Below are positions 23,066-35,703 of a DNA stretch of 64,000 nt, one piece after another. Every line of letters begins with the position of its first letter. The first letter of the stretch is position 1. This stretch comes from Diospyros lotus (Eukaryota > Streptophyta > Magnoliopsida > Ericales > Ebenaceae), in contig NC_068352.1 in NCBI RefSeq assembly GCF_014633365.1, positions 16,339,310 to 16,403,309 of the forward strand, read 5' to 3'. The position numbers and the translations under genes are program-made. A model generated the notes under the pieces. That model had not been told where the DNA came from. It did not search any database and saw nothing but the letters and a program-made list of their open reading frames with translations.

Positions 23066-24494
23066 TGTTAGAGTTATGCCCCACAAACCAATTATATTTA
23101 CATGTAATTGATCATATTTTTCATTGTGACTCTTTATCTTCAATCAATTATTATTGTAAGGCATTATGTTTTATTTGTCATTGATGGTTGTCTTTATTAT
23201 TTTCATTCTTGACAAAGTCCATAGATCAAATAGGCTCATGGAATATGGTCGTGCATAGAGATGACGATCATGAAACATATTCCTTATAAGCCTTGATCTT
23301 AAATGTTCCTAGTCATAGAGTTATTAGGATTGGACACTAATAACTCGGATTGACTAGCATATATGATGCATGCTCAATTAGGAGAATGTCTTGTTTCATA
23401 GACATTGGTGTGTGCACGCTAGTGCATATATATGGGTGCTTATTATAAGAATAAGTACACTGAACTGACCCGCTACAGAATTCCTAATGGTAATTATTTA
23501 TTGTCGAATTGGAATTGCTGTGTTGCAATAATGCAGATTGGTCCTTAGACTTGAGACATCATGGTAGTCTTATATTTGACTAGTTACACTTTGGTTCTTT
23601 TTGGATTCCAATGGAGTCATTAACAAATTATCACTGGGCGTAACCTTATCACATATGAAGGCTTGTGGATGTCGAAATAGAATTCATCACTTATCGATAA
23701 GATGAGAAGATGTCCTATGTATTCCGATGATTTCATGACTGAGGAAATCCTTGGCCAAGGTGAGGTAGAAATCAAAAGGTGTTTTGATTTCACCTATCAA
23801 GTCATAAATCTGGAATGGATACATAGTTATTGAATGATTAGGGTTTCGTCATAAAACCATACCCTAAATTCAATCGGGACATAGATTGATGAAAGGATTT
23901 TACTACACGGTATTTGCAATTGAAAAGATCCGTGTTTTTCCATCGTTGGCTAGGTATTCATGGCATGTTGTTAGACGTTAACCATGATATGTAGGGTTTT
24001 AGAATTAATTTGATTAATTCTAAAACTATTAATTAAAGAGTTTAATGAAGAAGCCCATAAGATGTGCTAATTAAGAAGCCTATAAGTTTAATCAAAGAGT
24101 TTAATTAATCTACTGAGTTGGGCCTTCTTATAGCCCAATAGAGTTGGCCTACATCTAGCCCAATGGTGGACCTAAGGGGTTACACACTTAGGTCGAGCTC
24201 GTTCCATAATTTAAAAGAGAGATATGGCCCAATATGATTATGGGCCAGACCTAAATCGGTTAGGGTTTTTCAAAGGCATAATTAGGGTTTTTACTCTATA
24301 AATAGGCCACTTAAGAAGTTGAAAAACAAGGAAAAATTTGGATCTCTCATTGGAGGCGCCTAGGGTTTGTTAGCACTACTCGAGGCGTCGTGGAAAGGGT
24401 CGATCGTGTGGACCAACTTGGAGGAGTTTGCGCTTGCAACTCTACGGATCAAAGAAGGCAGAATCGAAGCTACACGGTTGGCCGGTTTCTAACA
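23066..24494 (+). mobile_element. Solo LTR D2 (copia type) inside B2
   Basis: TGTTAGAGTTATGCCCC to CCGGTTTCTAACA, flanked by perfect CAAAA duplications (23061-23065, 24495-24499). B-outer has the empty site at about 35821, GGGCAAAAACGTCGTG. It is the reverse complement of D1. TATA box TATAAATAGGCC at 24297. Length 1429 bp, no coding domain. Confidence 0.93.
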
Positions 24495-24499
24495 CAAAA

Positions 24500-25080
24500 G
24501 TTCGTGTATGACACGAAAAAGCAAAAAACGAGGTTCGGGGTGCATATGGATGCACCGGGGCGTCAAAGACGAGGCCGAGCGGGGCCCACGCATGCTTGGG
24601 CGTAGCTAGGCACGCCCGCGCGCGCTGATGGCACGCCCAGGCGAGGCCCCACATGTGCGTAAGGCGCAGCCGGGCACGAGCGCGACCCGCGCGCGGCCCA
24701 CGGTTTCAACCCTCGAGCAGCGGGCGGCCTGCGGGTGCAACCCATGACCCGAGCGCGGGCGCGGCCGACTCGCGCGCGGCCTTCTCACCCCCCAGCGGCC
24801 CTTGCGCCGCCCACACGACCCGCAACCGTGCGCGCCTGGCACGCCCAACACGCGCCAGGCACGGCCTAGGTGCGCCCAGCGAGCCCTATGCGTGCCCCTG
24901 GCACGCCCAATGACCCTTTTGGCCTGGCAACATGTGTGACATGCTGCCCGGCCGCCTCCCGGCCCCTCCCGCTCCCTCGGGCTTTGGTTTGACCCTTCCC
25001 CGAGGTCCCCGTGAAGCACTCGAGCCGACCCTTCGGTGGCCCAGTGCGTTCCGTTCCCTCAGGTGGGGCCCGACCAAATT
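24500..25080 (+). other. GC-rich leader block of B2
   Basis: After D2 the B leader becomes very rich in G and C, with many GCGC and CCCGG strings, then returns abruptly to AT-rich sequence near 25081. ORFs on both strands here (for example 24606-25019 minus, 24653-24913 plus) are compositional. B-outer has a shorter counterpart at 35830-36240. Confidence 0.6.
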
Positions 25081-26429
25081 GTTTGGCTATTTTTATTATT
25101 TTTATTCAATCCATGAATGTATGACACCTATGGGTCGTAATTAAAAATAGGCCTGGGCCATTAATTGGGTTATTTTTTTAATTATTGGGCTGCTAGTGTA
25201 TGTTCGACATGCATTGGTTGATCCAAGACCTGTTGAGCCTTGTTAGTTAGACTAATGGATGGAGCCCAAGCCTAACACAATTAAAACAATTTTGTTTTTT
25301 CAAAATTATACAAATTTTCAATTTATTGGAAGTGTTTCATTAATATTGAAATGATGCGACAATTAATTAACATAATTGTGAATGAATCAATTAGATTGAT
25401 TGCATGGGTGTATGGTATGGATTGAGTCGACCATTTATTTTATGTTGGGAATGAATGCTTGTAAATTTGGTTTTTGAAATACGGCCTGCGTGTCTTGCCT
25501 CTCTTATACTCTAATGTACATTCTCTTCTCATCTCACTCCCCCCGAATGTAACTCGGGGTTTCTGATTCTATGTAATGTATGTAGAATAGAATAGAATAG
25601 CGATAATTGTAGTTTGTATGAAGAACAAGAGATGGAGCCAAATTGAAGACAAGATTCGAAGACCAACGAAGGCATGGAGAATGTGCTTGAGAAGCAAGAT
25701 GTGATTCTTCACCTAGATTTGACCCGCTAGCTTCCCTTCTATGGCTCGAGAGGGCTAGCCGTAGTTATCCATACCATACACTGGTTTGAGTCGTTTATTA
25801 TGCATTATTAATTTGATTAATTGCATGTGATGAGACCTAAATAAATAAATAAATAATAAATCCCTCGTTAATATTAAGCCAACTTGCCTTCCATCATTAT
25901 GAAGCATTAGGTTTCTAGTTGGCACTTGATTTGTTGAGTCACTCAAGGTCGTGTGTCACTTATGATTCCTATGCTTCATGGGCCATGAGATGTCCCTGAA
26001 TGATGGGTCCGACTTAACTAGAAAGGTGGGGTTTGTTGAGTCACTCAAGGCTTCACTAAGTATAGAGGCAAAGATTGGGAGTCACATAAGATGTGCTTGA
26101 CAAGGAGTTGCCAACCCAATGAATCTAGGAGTTGCATGGAGATGCAATTGGTAGCAAGTACCTACCTAATCGATCCTAACACAATTTGTAGAGTTACTCA
26201 AGGTTGTGCGAGGGGAGATGGGATCCTAGCCCATTAGGAAATCTTCCAACAAGATTTCCCGAGTTATGTCTTGAGGGTGGCAAACTCATAGAAAATAGTG
26301 GGAGCAATCATAAAATGTTACTTCTTGCAATTCATGATTTCGTAATTCAATATGATTATAATAATATCTCTATTCGGTTGTTGATCCAGAATGTCTGGAA
26401 ACATGTCGATAAGATCGATACTCGAGGGC
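25081..26429 (+). other. B2 untranslated leader, AT-rich
   Basis: About 1.35 kb, alignable by eye to 36241-37580 of B-outer. It contains an (AGAAT)n run at 25585-25604, an (AAAT)n run near 25840-25853, and repeats of GTTGAGTCACTCAAGG at about 25935, 26036 and (as GTAGAGTTACTCAAGG) 26189. No reliable coding sequence before the gag-like region. Confidence 0.5.
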
Positions 26430-29400
26430 AATAATACCTTCAACGGGACTAATTTCTATGATTGGGAGATCATCTTGAGGATAGTCTCACACATGATAAG
26501 ATTCTCTAAGCGATAGAGAGATCTCTTCTTGCGAAGCCACTAATTAAGGATCATCTATTGAGAAGCATGTCATGGAGATGATATGTAGTAGCACATTAGG
26601 CCTGGGCGATGCACAAGGGTGATATGATCATGCTTGGTATATTGTCTTGGCTGCCATGACCCCGAAACATAGGTCGCAACATAAGAGTTATGATGCCTAT
26701 GAGATCATGGCTAGGCTCAAGGATCATCTATTGAGAAGCATTTCATGGAGATGATACGTTTTATCAATAGATTGCTAGAGCTGAACTTGGGTATGGATGC
26801 TGAAACTTACCCTAAACTTAGTGCTATAGTCCCTCCCTAATAGTTATGGAAAAGACTCTTGGAGAGTGGTTGTCTATACTAAGGGAGACTAAGCCTAAAA
26901 TTGATTATAGGTCAAGGGAAGTGTTCTCTTAGTTGAAGGGCCCAAGGTGCATAGGGGCAATAAGAAAGCCAAAAAGGAAGAAGAGTTCTTCCATAGCGCA
27001 ATCTGGAAGAGTCCAGAAAACCAAAACTCGAAAGAGTAAGGAGGATGCGGTCTATCTCCACTGCGATAAACTGGGAAGTGTAGAGTAAGAAGAGTTCTAC
27101 TCAGGGCACTTCAAGTATTTATGTTATTGGAATTAATCTATCTACTTCTAATCAGTCCACATGAGTATTAGATACTAAATCTAGTGCTCATATTTACACT
27201 TTCATGTATGGGCTTAGGAGTATGAGGAGATTAATAATGAAAGAAGTGTACCTGCACATGAGAAATGGATCAAGAGTCATTCCATTAGTTGTAGGGACCT
27301 ATTTATTGACATTGCCCACAGGGCTTGTATTGGAATTACATAACTGTTACTACAATTCTAGTTTGACTAGGAATATAATTTCTAATTCTTGTTTGACAAG
27401 GATGGATATTCATTTTTATTTAAGGACAATAGTTGTTCGTTCTATAAAAATGAGTTGTTTTATTGTAAAGCAACAGTACATAACGGTTTGTGTGTCCTTG
27501 ATGTTGATACTCCTATCCGTAACATAAATATTAAGCGACTTAAATCAGGTGATTTAAATAGCACTTATTCATGGCATTATCATATTAGCCATATAAATGA
27601 GATTTGCATATCCAACTTGTATAAAATTGGATATCTTGGCACATTTGATTATGAATCATATGGTGCTTGCAAATCTTGTTTACTTGGCAAAATGACTAAG
27701 TCTCCTTTTAAAGTAAAGGGAGTGAAGGCTACATAAGTGCTAGGGCTTGTGCACACTAATGTCTGTAGGCCCATGTCCACCCAGGCTCGAGGTGGATATG
27801 TCTACTTCATAACCTTTACTGATGATAGATCATGTTTTGGTTATGTGTATCTTATGGGACACAAATCTTAGGCTTTTGAAAAGTTCAAAGAATTCAGATT
27901 TGAAGTAGAGAAACAAACCGAGAAAAGTATCAAAGTACTTTGATCAAATCGAGGTGGTGAATACTTGAACAGTGAGTTTCTAGATCATCTGAAGTAGAAT
28001 GTGACTCTCTCACAATGGACTCCACCTGGAACATTAGAGATGAATGTTATGTTTGAAGGAGGAATAGGACCTTGTTGGATATGGTCTGGTCCATGATAAG
28101 TTGCGCTGAACTCCCTATTTCATTTTGGGGATACGCACTCCTCACCGCGATCTTTGTTTTGAACAGGGTTCCAAGTAAGTTAGTTATTCAGACTCCATAT
28201 GAGATATAGAAAGGAAAGAAGCCAAATTTATCTTTCCTTAAGATTTGGTGTTGTTAAGCTTATGTCAAGCGTGTTGACAATAATAAGCTAAAACCCAAAT
28301 CGATGAGATGTTTGTTTGTGGGATATCCAGATGGATATTACTTTTACCACTCATTTGAATGAAAGGTATTTTGTTACCAAGCATGTGGTATTCCTTGAGA
28401 AGGAATTCTTAGATGCTGTGGCTAGTGGGAGGAATGTTAAGCTTGAAAAGATTCGAGGCAAACCACAAACAAATACTCCCCTCCAGGAACCCGAGAAAGA
28501 TCAGACACAAGATGTTGTGTCAACTCCCCAACCTTCTACACAAGAACCTCGTAGGTCGATGAGGGTTCGTAGCGAGAAAGAGAGATATGGATTTCTCATC
28601 TCGGCACATGGAGATGTGTTTCTAGCTGAGAACGATGAGCCTACTACCTATGATGAGGTAATGTCTGACATTGACTCTGGGTTATGGCAAATGGATGATA
28701 AAACTGCTTTCCTTAAAGGAAACCTGGTCGAGGATGTGTATATGACACAGCCTAACGGTTTTGTTACTCATAAACATGCAAATAAGATTTGCAACTTGCA
28801 AAGGTCCATTTATGGACTAAGGCAAGCATCCCGGAGTTAGAATCAATGTTTTAATGAAAAGATCAAAAAGTTTGATTTTTCACAAAAGGGAAGTTGATCC
28901 TTGTGTTTACAAGAAGGTTAGTGGAAGCGTGGTGGTCCTTGTAGTCCTATATGTGGACAATATATTGCTCATAGGGAATGGTGTTCCCATGATGCAATTA
29001 GTTAAAATATGGCTTTCAAAATATTTTCTCCATGAAGGATTTGGGAGAAGCAGCCTATATTCTGGGAATAAGGATCTATAGAGATAGATCTAGGAGGTTG
29101 CTAGCACTCTCCTATAGGGCGTACATTGACAGTGTGCTAAAAAGGTTTAGCATGGAAGATTCTAGGAGGAGAAGTCTTCCCATGTCACATGGAATACATT
29201 TCTCCAAGGCTATGTGTTCGAAGACACAAGATGAGAGAGATAGGATGAGTCGAGCACCATATGCCTTGGCTATTGGCTCAATCATGTATGTCATGTTATG
29301 TACGAGGCCTGATATCGCATATACTTTGAGCATATGTAGTGGATATCAAGCTGATCCAGGTGAGAAACACTGGATTGCTGTGAAAAATATTCTTAAGTAC

Positions 29401-29900
29401 TTGTGAAGTACTAAAGAAATGTTTTTGCCATATGGAGAATGAGAGCATACTATGAAGGGGTTCATGGATGCCAGTTTCCAATTTGACCATGATGATTTTA
29501 AATCATGTACAGTCGAAATTCATATTCTGCCTATATGGCTGGGCCATGAGTTGGAAGAGTTCCAATAAGAGATAGTTGCAAATTCAATAACTAAAGTTGA
29601 ATACATAACAACCTTTGAAGCAGCTAAGGAGGTTGTATGGATCCGTAAGTTCATTGATGAACTTAAAGTGGTGTCCAGTATTGTTGATCCAATAACAATT
29701 ATTGGGACAACAATAAAGTCATCGCGTAAGCGAATGAACCACGGTCTCATCAACAGACCAAATTTGTATTGCGACATCACCATATGATAATGGAGATTAT
29801 CAGCTGAGGTGACATATATAAAGAAAGTGTCAACGGATGATAACATCGTAGATCCCTTGACTAAAGCTTTGTCCCAAGAGAAACATGAAATTCATGTTCG
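26430..29900 (+). pseudogene. Copia gag-pol remnant of B2
   Basis: Segments in order: gag around 26430-27100 (AIGSYDAYEIMARLKDHL-type residues near 26700 in several frames); protease/pre-integrase region at 27204-27740 (LHNCYYNSSLTRNIIS, FDKDGYSFLFKDNSCSFY, SYGACKSCLLGKMTKSPF); integrase at 27740-28260 with stops and both catalytic aspartates changed to asparagine (HTNVCRP, SNRGGE); RT at 28316-29400 with DDKTAFLKGNLVEDVYM, YGLRQAS and YVDN where YVDD is expected; a frameshift near 29040 (LGEAAYILGIRIYRDRS); CTRPDIAYTLS; RNase H at 29420-29880 (WIRKFIDEL, DDNIVDPLTKALS). An in-frame deletion removes the N-terminal RT between SDIDSGLW and QMDDKTAF (~28683). Dead copy; Tork/Angela-like lineage is a guess. 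Confidence 0.88.
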
Positions 29901-29951
29901 ATCATCAAGTATAACATACATGAGTGATTGGCTCTAGTGCAAGTGGGAGAA

Positions 29952-31944
29952 TATTAGTGTAGGTGCTCTAGACCCAATTAGATTGGGCATGTTGTACACT
30001 GACAATTGTAATCATGTTTATTATTTGAATAAAGAGTTGTTCAGATTCACAAGAAGTCATTCTATTAGTTTCTTGTTATTATTGTAATAACCGAATGAAA
30101 CTAGATAGAAGTCCATATGATGTATACTGTGAATAATCTATAAAGATGTGAGATGATGCATCACAGTTTCTAGACATCATTAAACGTCCTAAGTCGTAGC
30201 AATGTCAAGAATGGACATTGACAATTGTGGTAAGACTTGTATGTGCTATGTTTTTTCTATGTGATAGCAATAGGGGTCTCACATCCATAGGCATGGGGAT
30301 GTCCAGACAAGTACATAGGTGACCAATGTTGGAGAACGTGTCACTGGACATGACTCGCCATGAGAATCCATTTTGGTTATATGTTGATGGAATTCTCATA
30401 CGAGATGGGTGTAACTAATCCTTGGACCTGAGGTTGTCACGGTCATCTCATAAGAAGACTGGTATGCTTTGACGTTGTTTCGATGGGCCTAGAGAAAGGT
30501 TGCATGTAGGCGATCGTTGGGTATATCGTAAGGCTTATGGAGATGGGTGCATAGCCAAGATGGGACTTGTCTATCCCTTGATAGAGGATGATGTATCTAA
30601 GGCGCTTTCGGTGGATATTCACTTTAAATCAATGGCCATGGTGAAAGAGATTAATAAGGAGTTATTGATTTACTTTCTAATGAAGTGAAGATATCCGGAA
30701 GACAAGAAAACTCATATGATCGTTATCAAGCAACACATAGCCATACTTGAGATCACATAAGATACATTGACGAGAGGATCGAATTACACGGTAACCATGC
30801 TCGTGAAAGGTTATTTGCGGATTATGAATACTTCTGAATAATTGGGTAGGCATGATGCCTTGCTAGAGGCCAATCTTGTCTTATGTGTTCGTACCGACAT
30901 ATTGCCAACATATTCGGAAGCCTAATGAGTCATACGCAATAGGCACGGTCCCAAGCTTAAACCAGGAGAGTGGACGTATGGTTAAGTGGGACACTTCGGC
31001 AAGAAGTTGTGCCGTCGTAGGTTCTCACAGAAAAAGAACAATTGTGCCATCGTAGGTTCTCGCGAAAAAAGAACAAAGAGACGTAATAACGTCAATATGA
31101 CTAGGAGTCGTCATAATGGAAAGAGTTTCCTAAAATGACAATTGATTAAATTAAGAAGGAGTTTCTAATTTAATAATTTTCTATTTGTTGGAGTGGCAAA
31201 TAGGAAATAAAATATATTTGGGCTTAAGTTAATATTTGGACTAAATTTGATTTAGGTCAAATATTAAATTAAATATTATATTTGGACTAAATTGGATTTG
31301 GGCCAAATATTAAAATAAATATTATATTTGGACTAAATTAGATTTGGGCCAAATATTAAATATTATATTTGGGCTTGAATTAGATTTGGACCAAAATATT
31401 ATATTTAAACCTATAAAAGCATTGGGCCATTTAATTATAATCCTAGTTGGACTAGAATAAACCCATTTAATTTAAGTTCCTAATTGGACTAAGTTAAATG
31501 GGCCGGCCCATATCCATTAGGGTTTAAGAAACCCTAGAGCTCCTTATAAATACCCATTTATGGGTTGCCCAAACCACAGGAGTTTTTTGTGTCATTTTTC
31601 AAGAGTTGAAAAACGTATTGCCGCTCACTCTTCGTCGTTTCTTTTGGCATCAATACGAAATGAGGGCATTCTTTTTCCGTTTATACACAAGCCGTGAAAA
31701 GGAGAAGGAGCTAGCACTCCTATTCTGCTCTCCTTACCAACGGACGCGTGCCGCGTATCACGAGTTAGAGGCTAGACGCTTGGACGGCTAGAATCCGCGA
31801 ACGACTCGATAATCTAAAGGTTAGATTTATTTATTTGTTTGTGAATAATTTGATTTCGACATTGATCCAATCGCCGGGATCGGGGTAAGGTTCAAAATTA
31901 TTGAACTACGCTACTTGCCCAATAGCGATCTTGCTTTACTTTCA
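29952..31944 (+). mobile_element. B2 3' LTR
   Basis: Preceded by AAGTGGGAGA (PPT). Starts TATTAGTGTAGG, where the expected TG is TA, and ends TTTACTTTCA. It matches the 5' LTR closely but carries an extra local duplication of the GTGCCGTCGTAGGTTCTC block at 31007-31075. TATA box at 31545. Length 1993 bp. Confidence 0.9.
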
Positions 31945-33960
31945 GTAATGTGGTTAATTAACTCTTCCCCACTTAACTTAATTAATTTCCCACACCATAT
32001 ATAATTAATCAATTATATTCATACTTTTACATATATTTAAGGTGAAGGGTTATTGAAGAGTGCTTGGACCAAGCCCAAAACGTAAGCCCATTAAACACCT
32101 AAAGTGGCTTAATGGACACATGCATGGTCCATACACATAGTGCATTTAAATAATCAACTCTCATTGCATATTATAGTTAAGGTTATATATGCCATGCGAT
32201 TATGCATATTGAGAGTTTATCATAGGCTAAATTATAATGGAGAATCATGAGAGAGCAAGCCATAGAGGTGGGTCCCATTATGCACATATTATATGCTTAT
32301 TACATAGTGTATGGTTTCTTAATTATGCCCATGCAACGTGCGTATGTTGTATGTGGTGTGCAATTAGAAATTATATAAGATAAGCTAAGGTATAGGGCCC
32401 AAATGGCACTTAAGGAATGTGCAGCCACCAATTGAGGATGTATATTATATTGGTATATGTACATTTTGGTTGAATTTCTATTGGGAAGATGGTGGTAATG
32501 TCCGTGACTGGCAAAAGGGACCCATGGTGCACTAAACATTTGAGAAAATGGTTGTATGGAGAAGGGTTCTAGAAGAGGTGGTGGCAGACAAGGCCTGCCT
32601 CTTTATGACAAAAGGTAGTGGCATGAAGCACACGTGGTCTGGTAGGAGGAAACTTGGAATGATAAGAGATGGGGAGCACACGTGACTTGCAGGAGGGGCC
32701 ATATGGGACTTGAGAGGAGGCTAGCACATGCGGCTATGGGAAAAAGTAGACAACTTAAGAGGCTGGCATAAGGGAAAAATAGAATGCACGAACTAGACGG
32801 TGGCTGGAAGTATTCAAGAGTAAAATAAGATGCGTTCGCGTAGCTGGCTGGAAGCCAAGGAATGAGGCGAAATCTCAGGAATAAGGAGAGCATGTCTGGG
32901 AAAAACGCTGCACCCTGGGAAGGAAATATATTTCTGGAAGAACAGTGCAGTCCGGGAAGAGGGAGATGCCAAGAAGAAGTCTATGCCAGGAAGAAAATCC
33001 ATTTAGGAAGAAATATTCTCTGTAAAATATGAGTGCAGGTAGCCGGGAAGAACCTTCCAGCACCCGGGAAGGACGCTCCAGCTTTCGGGGAGGATATTCC
33101 AGCTTTTGGGAATAATTATACAACTTTCAGGAATAATTATCTAGCTTTCGAGAATAATACTCCATCCTGGAAAGAATGTTCCATCCCTTGAAAGAACACT
33201 CTAGCCTGAGAAATAACCAGCCCAAAAAGAATGAGTGCCGAGAGAACTAGGGGCCCTGTTGCCAAGAGAAATGTTGTGTCGCAAAAAGGTGCTACCAAAA
33301 GAAAGTTGTAGCAAGACTGCCACAAGGCCAAGAGGAATGTCGCGACAAAATTAGAGCAAGAAGCAATGTCGTAAGGATGCCACGAGGGAGCCACAAGAAG
33401 TAATGACACAAGGCACCATCGTGTTGCTAGGATGCCGCAAGGGTGCCCCAGAATGGTTGCGACAGATTGCCGTAAGAAATAATGCCGCAAGGATGTTGCG
33501 GCAAGGTGTTGGAATGTTACCGCACACTGCCGCAAGGACGAATGTTGGAATGTTGTGGCGACACCAAGGAGAAGGGTTATGGCACACTGCCGCAAGGAAG
33601 AATGTTGGTGCGGCAACAAGACAAGGAGGTTGCGGCACACTGCCACAAGGAAGAATGCTTGAATGTTGCGGCAAGAAGACAAGGGAGAGCTTTGGTAATC
33701 GTGCCAAAAAGCCCTTATTGTTCATTTACTGCGCAATTTATAGGGAATAGTGCCATATTTTCCCTTAGACCATTTTGCCCCCCCAAAATCATGAATATTT
33801 ACCTTATAAGCATTATTAATTATTTCTTTTCCATGTAACTTTGATTTATTATTTGGAAAAATACTCTTATTTGGAATTACTCAATAAAAATACTCTCGCT
33901 TGGACTTATTAATTAAAACCCCCAAGTGGACATTATTTTCGAAAAATCTATGGCACAACA
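31945..33960 (-). mobile_element. C 5' LTR, truncated
   Basis: Matches 17306-20862 without K. It ends GGCACAACA at the ATAAA duplication. The ~620 bp equivalent to 16683-17305 (U5 end) and the primer-binding site are missing at the junction with B2. It contains the same repeat-rich block as the 3' LTR at about 32870-33690. Confidence 0.85.
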
Positions 33961-33965
33961 ATAAA

Positions 33966-35690
33966 GATGTGAGATGATGTATTACAGTTTCTAGATATCA
34001 TTAAATGTCCCAAGTCGTAATAATGTCAAGAATGGACATTGACAATTGTGGTAAGACTTGTATGTGCTATGTTTTTGCTATGTGATAGTAATGAGGGTCT
34101 CACACCTATAGGCATAGGGATGCCTAGACAAGTACATAGGTGGCCAATGTTGGAGAACGTGTCACATGACTCATCATGAGAATCCATTTTGGTTATATGT
34201 TGATGGAATTCTCATATAGGATGGGTGTAACTAATCCTTGGACCTGAGGTTGTCACGGTCATCTCATAAGAAGACCAGTATGCTTTGACATTGTTTTGAT
34301 GGGCCTAGGTAAAGGCTGCACGTGGGCGATCGTTGGGCATATCGTGAGGCTTATGGAAATGAGAGTATAACCAAGATGGGACTCGTCAATCCCTTAATAG
34401 AGGATGATGTATCTAAGGCACCTTTTGTGGATATTCACTTTAAATCCATGGTCGTGGTGAAAGAGATCAATAAGGAGTTATTGATTCACTTTATATTAAG
34501 TGAAGATATCTGAAGAAAACTCATGTGATCGTAATCAAGAAACACGTTTCCATACTTGAGATCACATAAGATACATTGACGAGAGGATTGAATTACACGG
34601 TAACCGTTCTCGTGAAAGGTTATTTGCGGATTATGAATCCTTCTAAATAATTGGGTAGGCATGACGTCTTGTTAGAGGCCAATCTTGTCTTATCTGTTCA
34701 TTCTGATACATTACCAACATATTCGAAAGCCTAATGAGTCATACGCAAAAGGTACGGTCCCTGGCTTAAACTAGGAGAGCTGATGTATGGTTAAGTACGA
34801 CACTTCGACAATAAGTTCTGCCGTCGTAGGTTCTCACAAAAATATAACAGATAGACGTAATGATGTCAATATAACGAGGAGTCGTCGTAAAGGAAAGAGT
34901 TTCCCAAAAAGATAATTGATTAAATTAGAAAATAATTTCTAATTTAATAATTTTCTATTTGTTGGAGTGACAAATAGAAAATAATATATATTTGGGCTTA
35001 ATTAATATTTGGGTTAAATTAGATTTGGGCAAAATATTAAATATTATATTTGGACTAAATTAGATTTGGATCAAATATTAAATAATAAATATTTGGGCTA
35101 AATTAGATTTGGACCAAATATTAAATATTAAATATTTGGGCTTGAATTAGATTTGGGCTAAATATTTGGATTTGGGTCACTTAATTATATTTCTAGTTGG
35201 ACTAGGATAAACCCACTTAAGATTCTAGTTGAATTAGGATTAATGGGTTAGCCCAATCCATTAGGATTTGAGAAACCCTAGAAGGCTTCTCTATAAATAC
35301 CATTTTATGGGTTGCCCAAATGGATGAATAAGTTTTGTGTAGTTTTTCAAGAGTTGAAAAACGATTGTCGTTCACTCTTCCCCATTTTTTTAGCATCAAT
35401 ACAAAACGAGGGATTTCTTTTCTATCTGTACTCAAGCCGCGAAAAAGGAGAAGGAGCTAGCACTCTGATTCCGCTCTCCTTGCCAATGGACTCATGCCGT
35501 GTATCACGAGTTAAAGGCCGGATGCTTGGACCACTCGAATCCGCGAACGACTAGAAAATCTAAATGTTATATTTATTTATTTGTATGTGAATGATTTAAT
35601 TTTGATGTTGATCCAATCATTGGGATCGAGGTAAGGTTCAAAATTTCTGAACTACGCTGCTTACCTCGTAGCGATTTTGCTCTACTTTCA
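33966..35690 (+). mobile_element. B-outer 5' LTR, remaining 1725 bp
   Basis: Continues the LTR from 16682 after the ATAAA duplication and ends GCTCTACTTTCA just before the primer-binding site. TATAAATACC lies at 35292. The ATATTTGG/GGGCCAAATATT unit array is at about 34985-35170. Confidence 0.9.
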
Positions 35691-35691
35691 G

Positions 35692-35703
35692 TGGTATCAG
35701 AGC
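35692..35703 (+). other. B-outer primer-binding site (initiator tRNA-Met)
   Basis: TGGTATCAGAGC, exact complement of the plant initiator tRNA-Met 3' end, one base after the LTR terminus. Confidence 0.85.

Larger units (their letters stand above)
20969..31944 (+). mobile_element. Copia element B2 nested in C (contains D2)
   Basis: Two B-family LTRs (20969-22928, 29952-31944) flank a degenerate copia interior. Its 5' LTR ends AA and its 3' LTR begins TA in place of CA and TG, consistent with decay. Flanking pentamers are TTTAT (20964-20968) and GTAAT (31945-31949), which do not match. The left flank is C interior and the right flank is C 5' LTR, so a deletion or element-element recombination removed C sequence after or during insertion. 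Confidence 0.85.
16683..33960 (-). mobile_element. LTR element C, reverse orientation, mostly LTR; hosts K and B2
   Basis: Plus strand runs from TGTTGTTGCCAAAAA to GGCACAACA with perfect ATAAA duplications (16678-16682, 33961-33965). Polarity is minus because an A-run plus GAGTGGGGGGC purine tract abuts the LTR at 20863 when read on the reverse strand. LTRs are 16683-20862 (3' LTR) and 31945-33960 (5' LTR, missing its final ~620 bp). Only 106 bp of internal sequence survive, next to B2. No protein domain of C itself is visible, so its superfamily is unknown; a non-autonomous LARD-like element is possible. Confidence 0.85.

Noticed and set aside
24606..25019. 137-codon reverse-strand ORF and its neighbours in the GC-rich block
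   Set aside because: Overlapping ORFs occur on both strands and in several frames because GC-rich DNA has few stops; no motif, and no matching frame in the B-outer copy.
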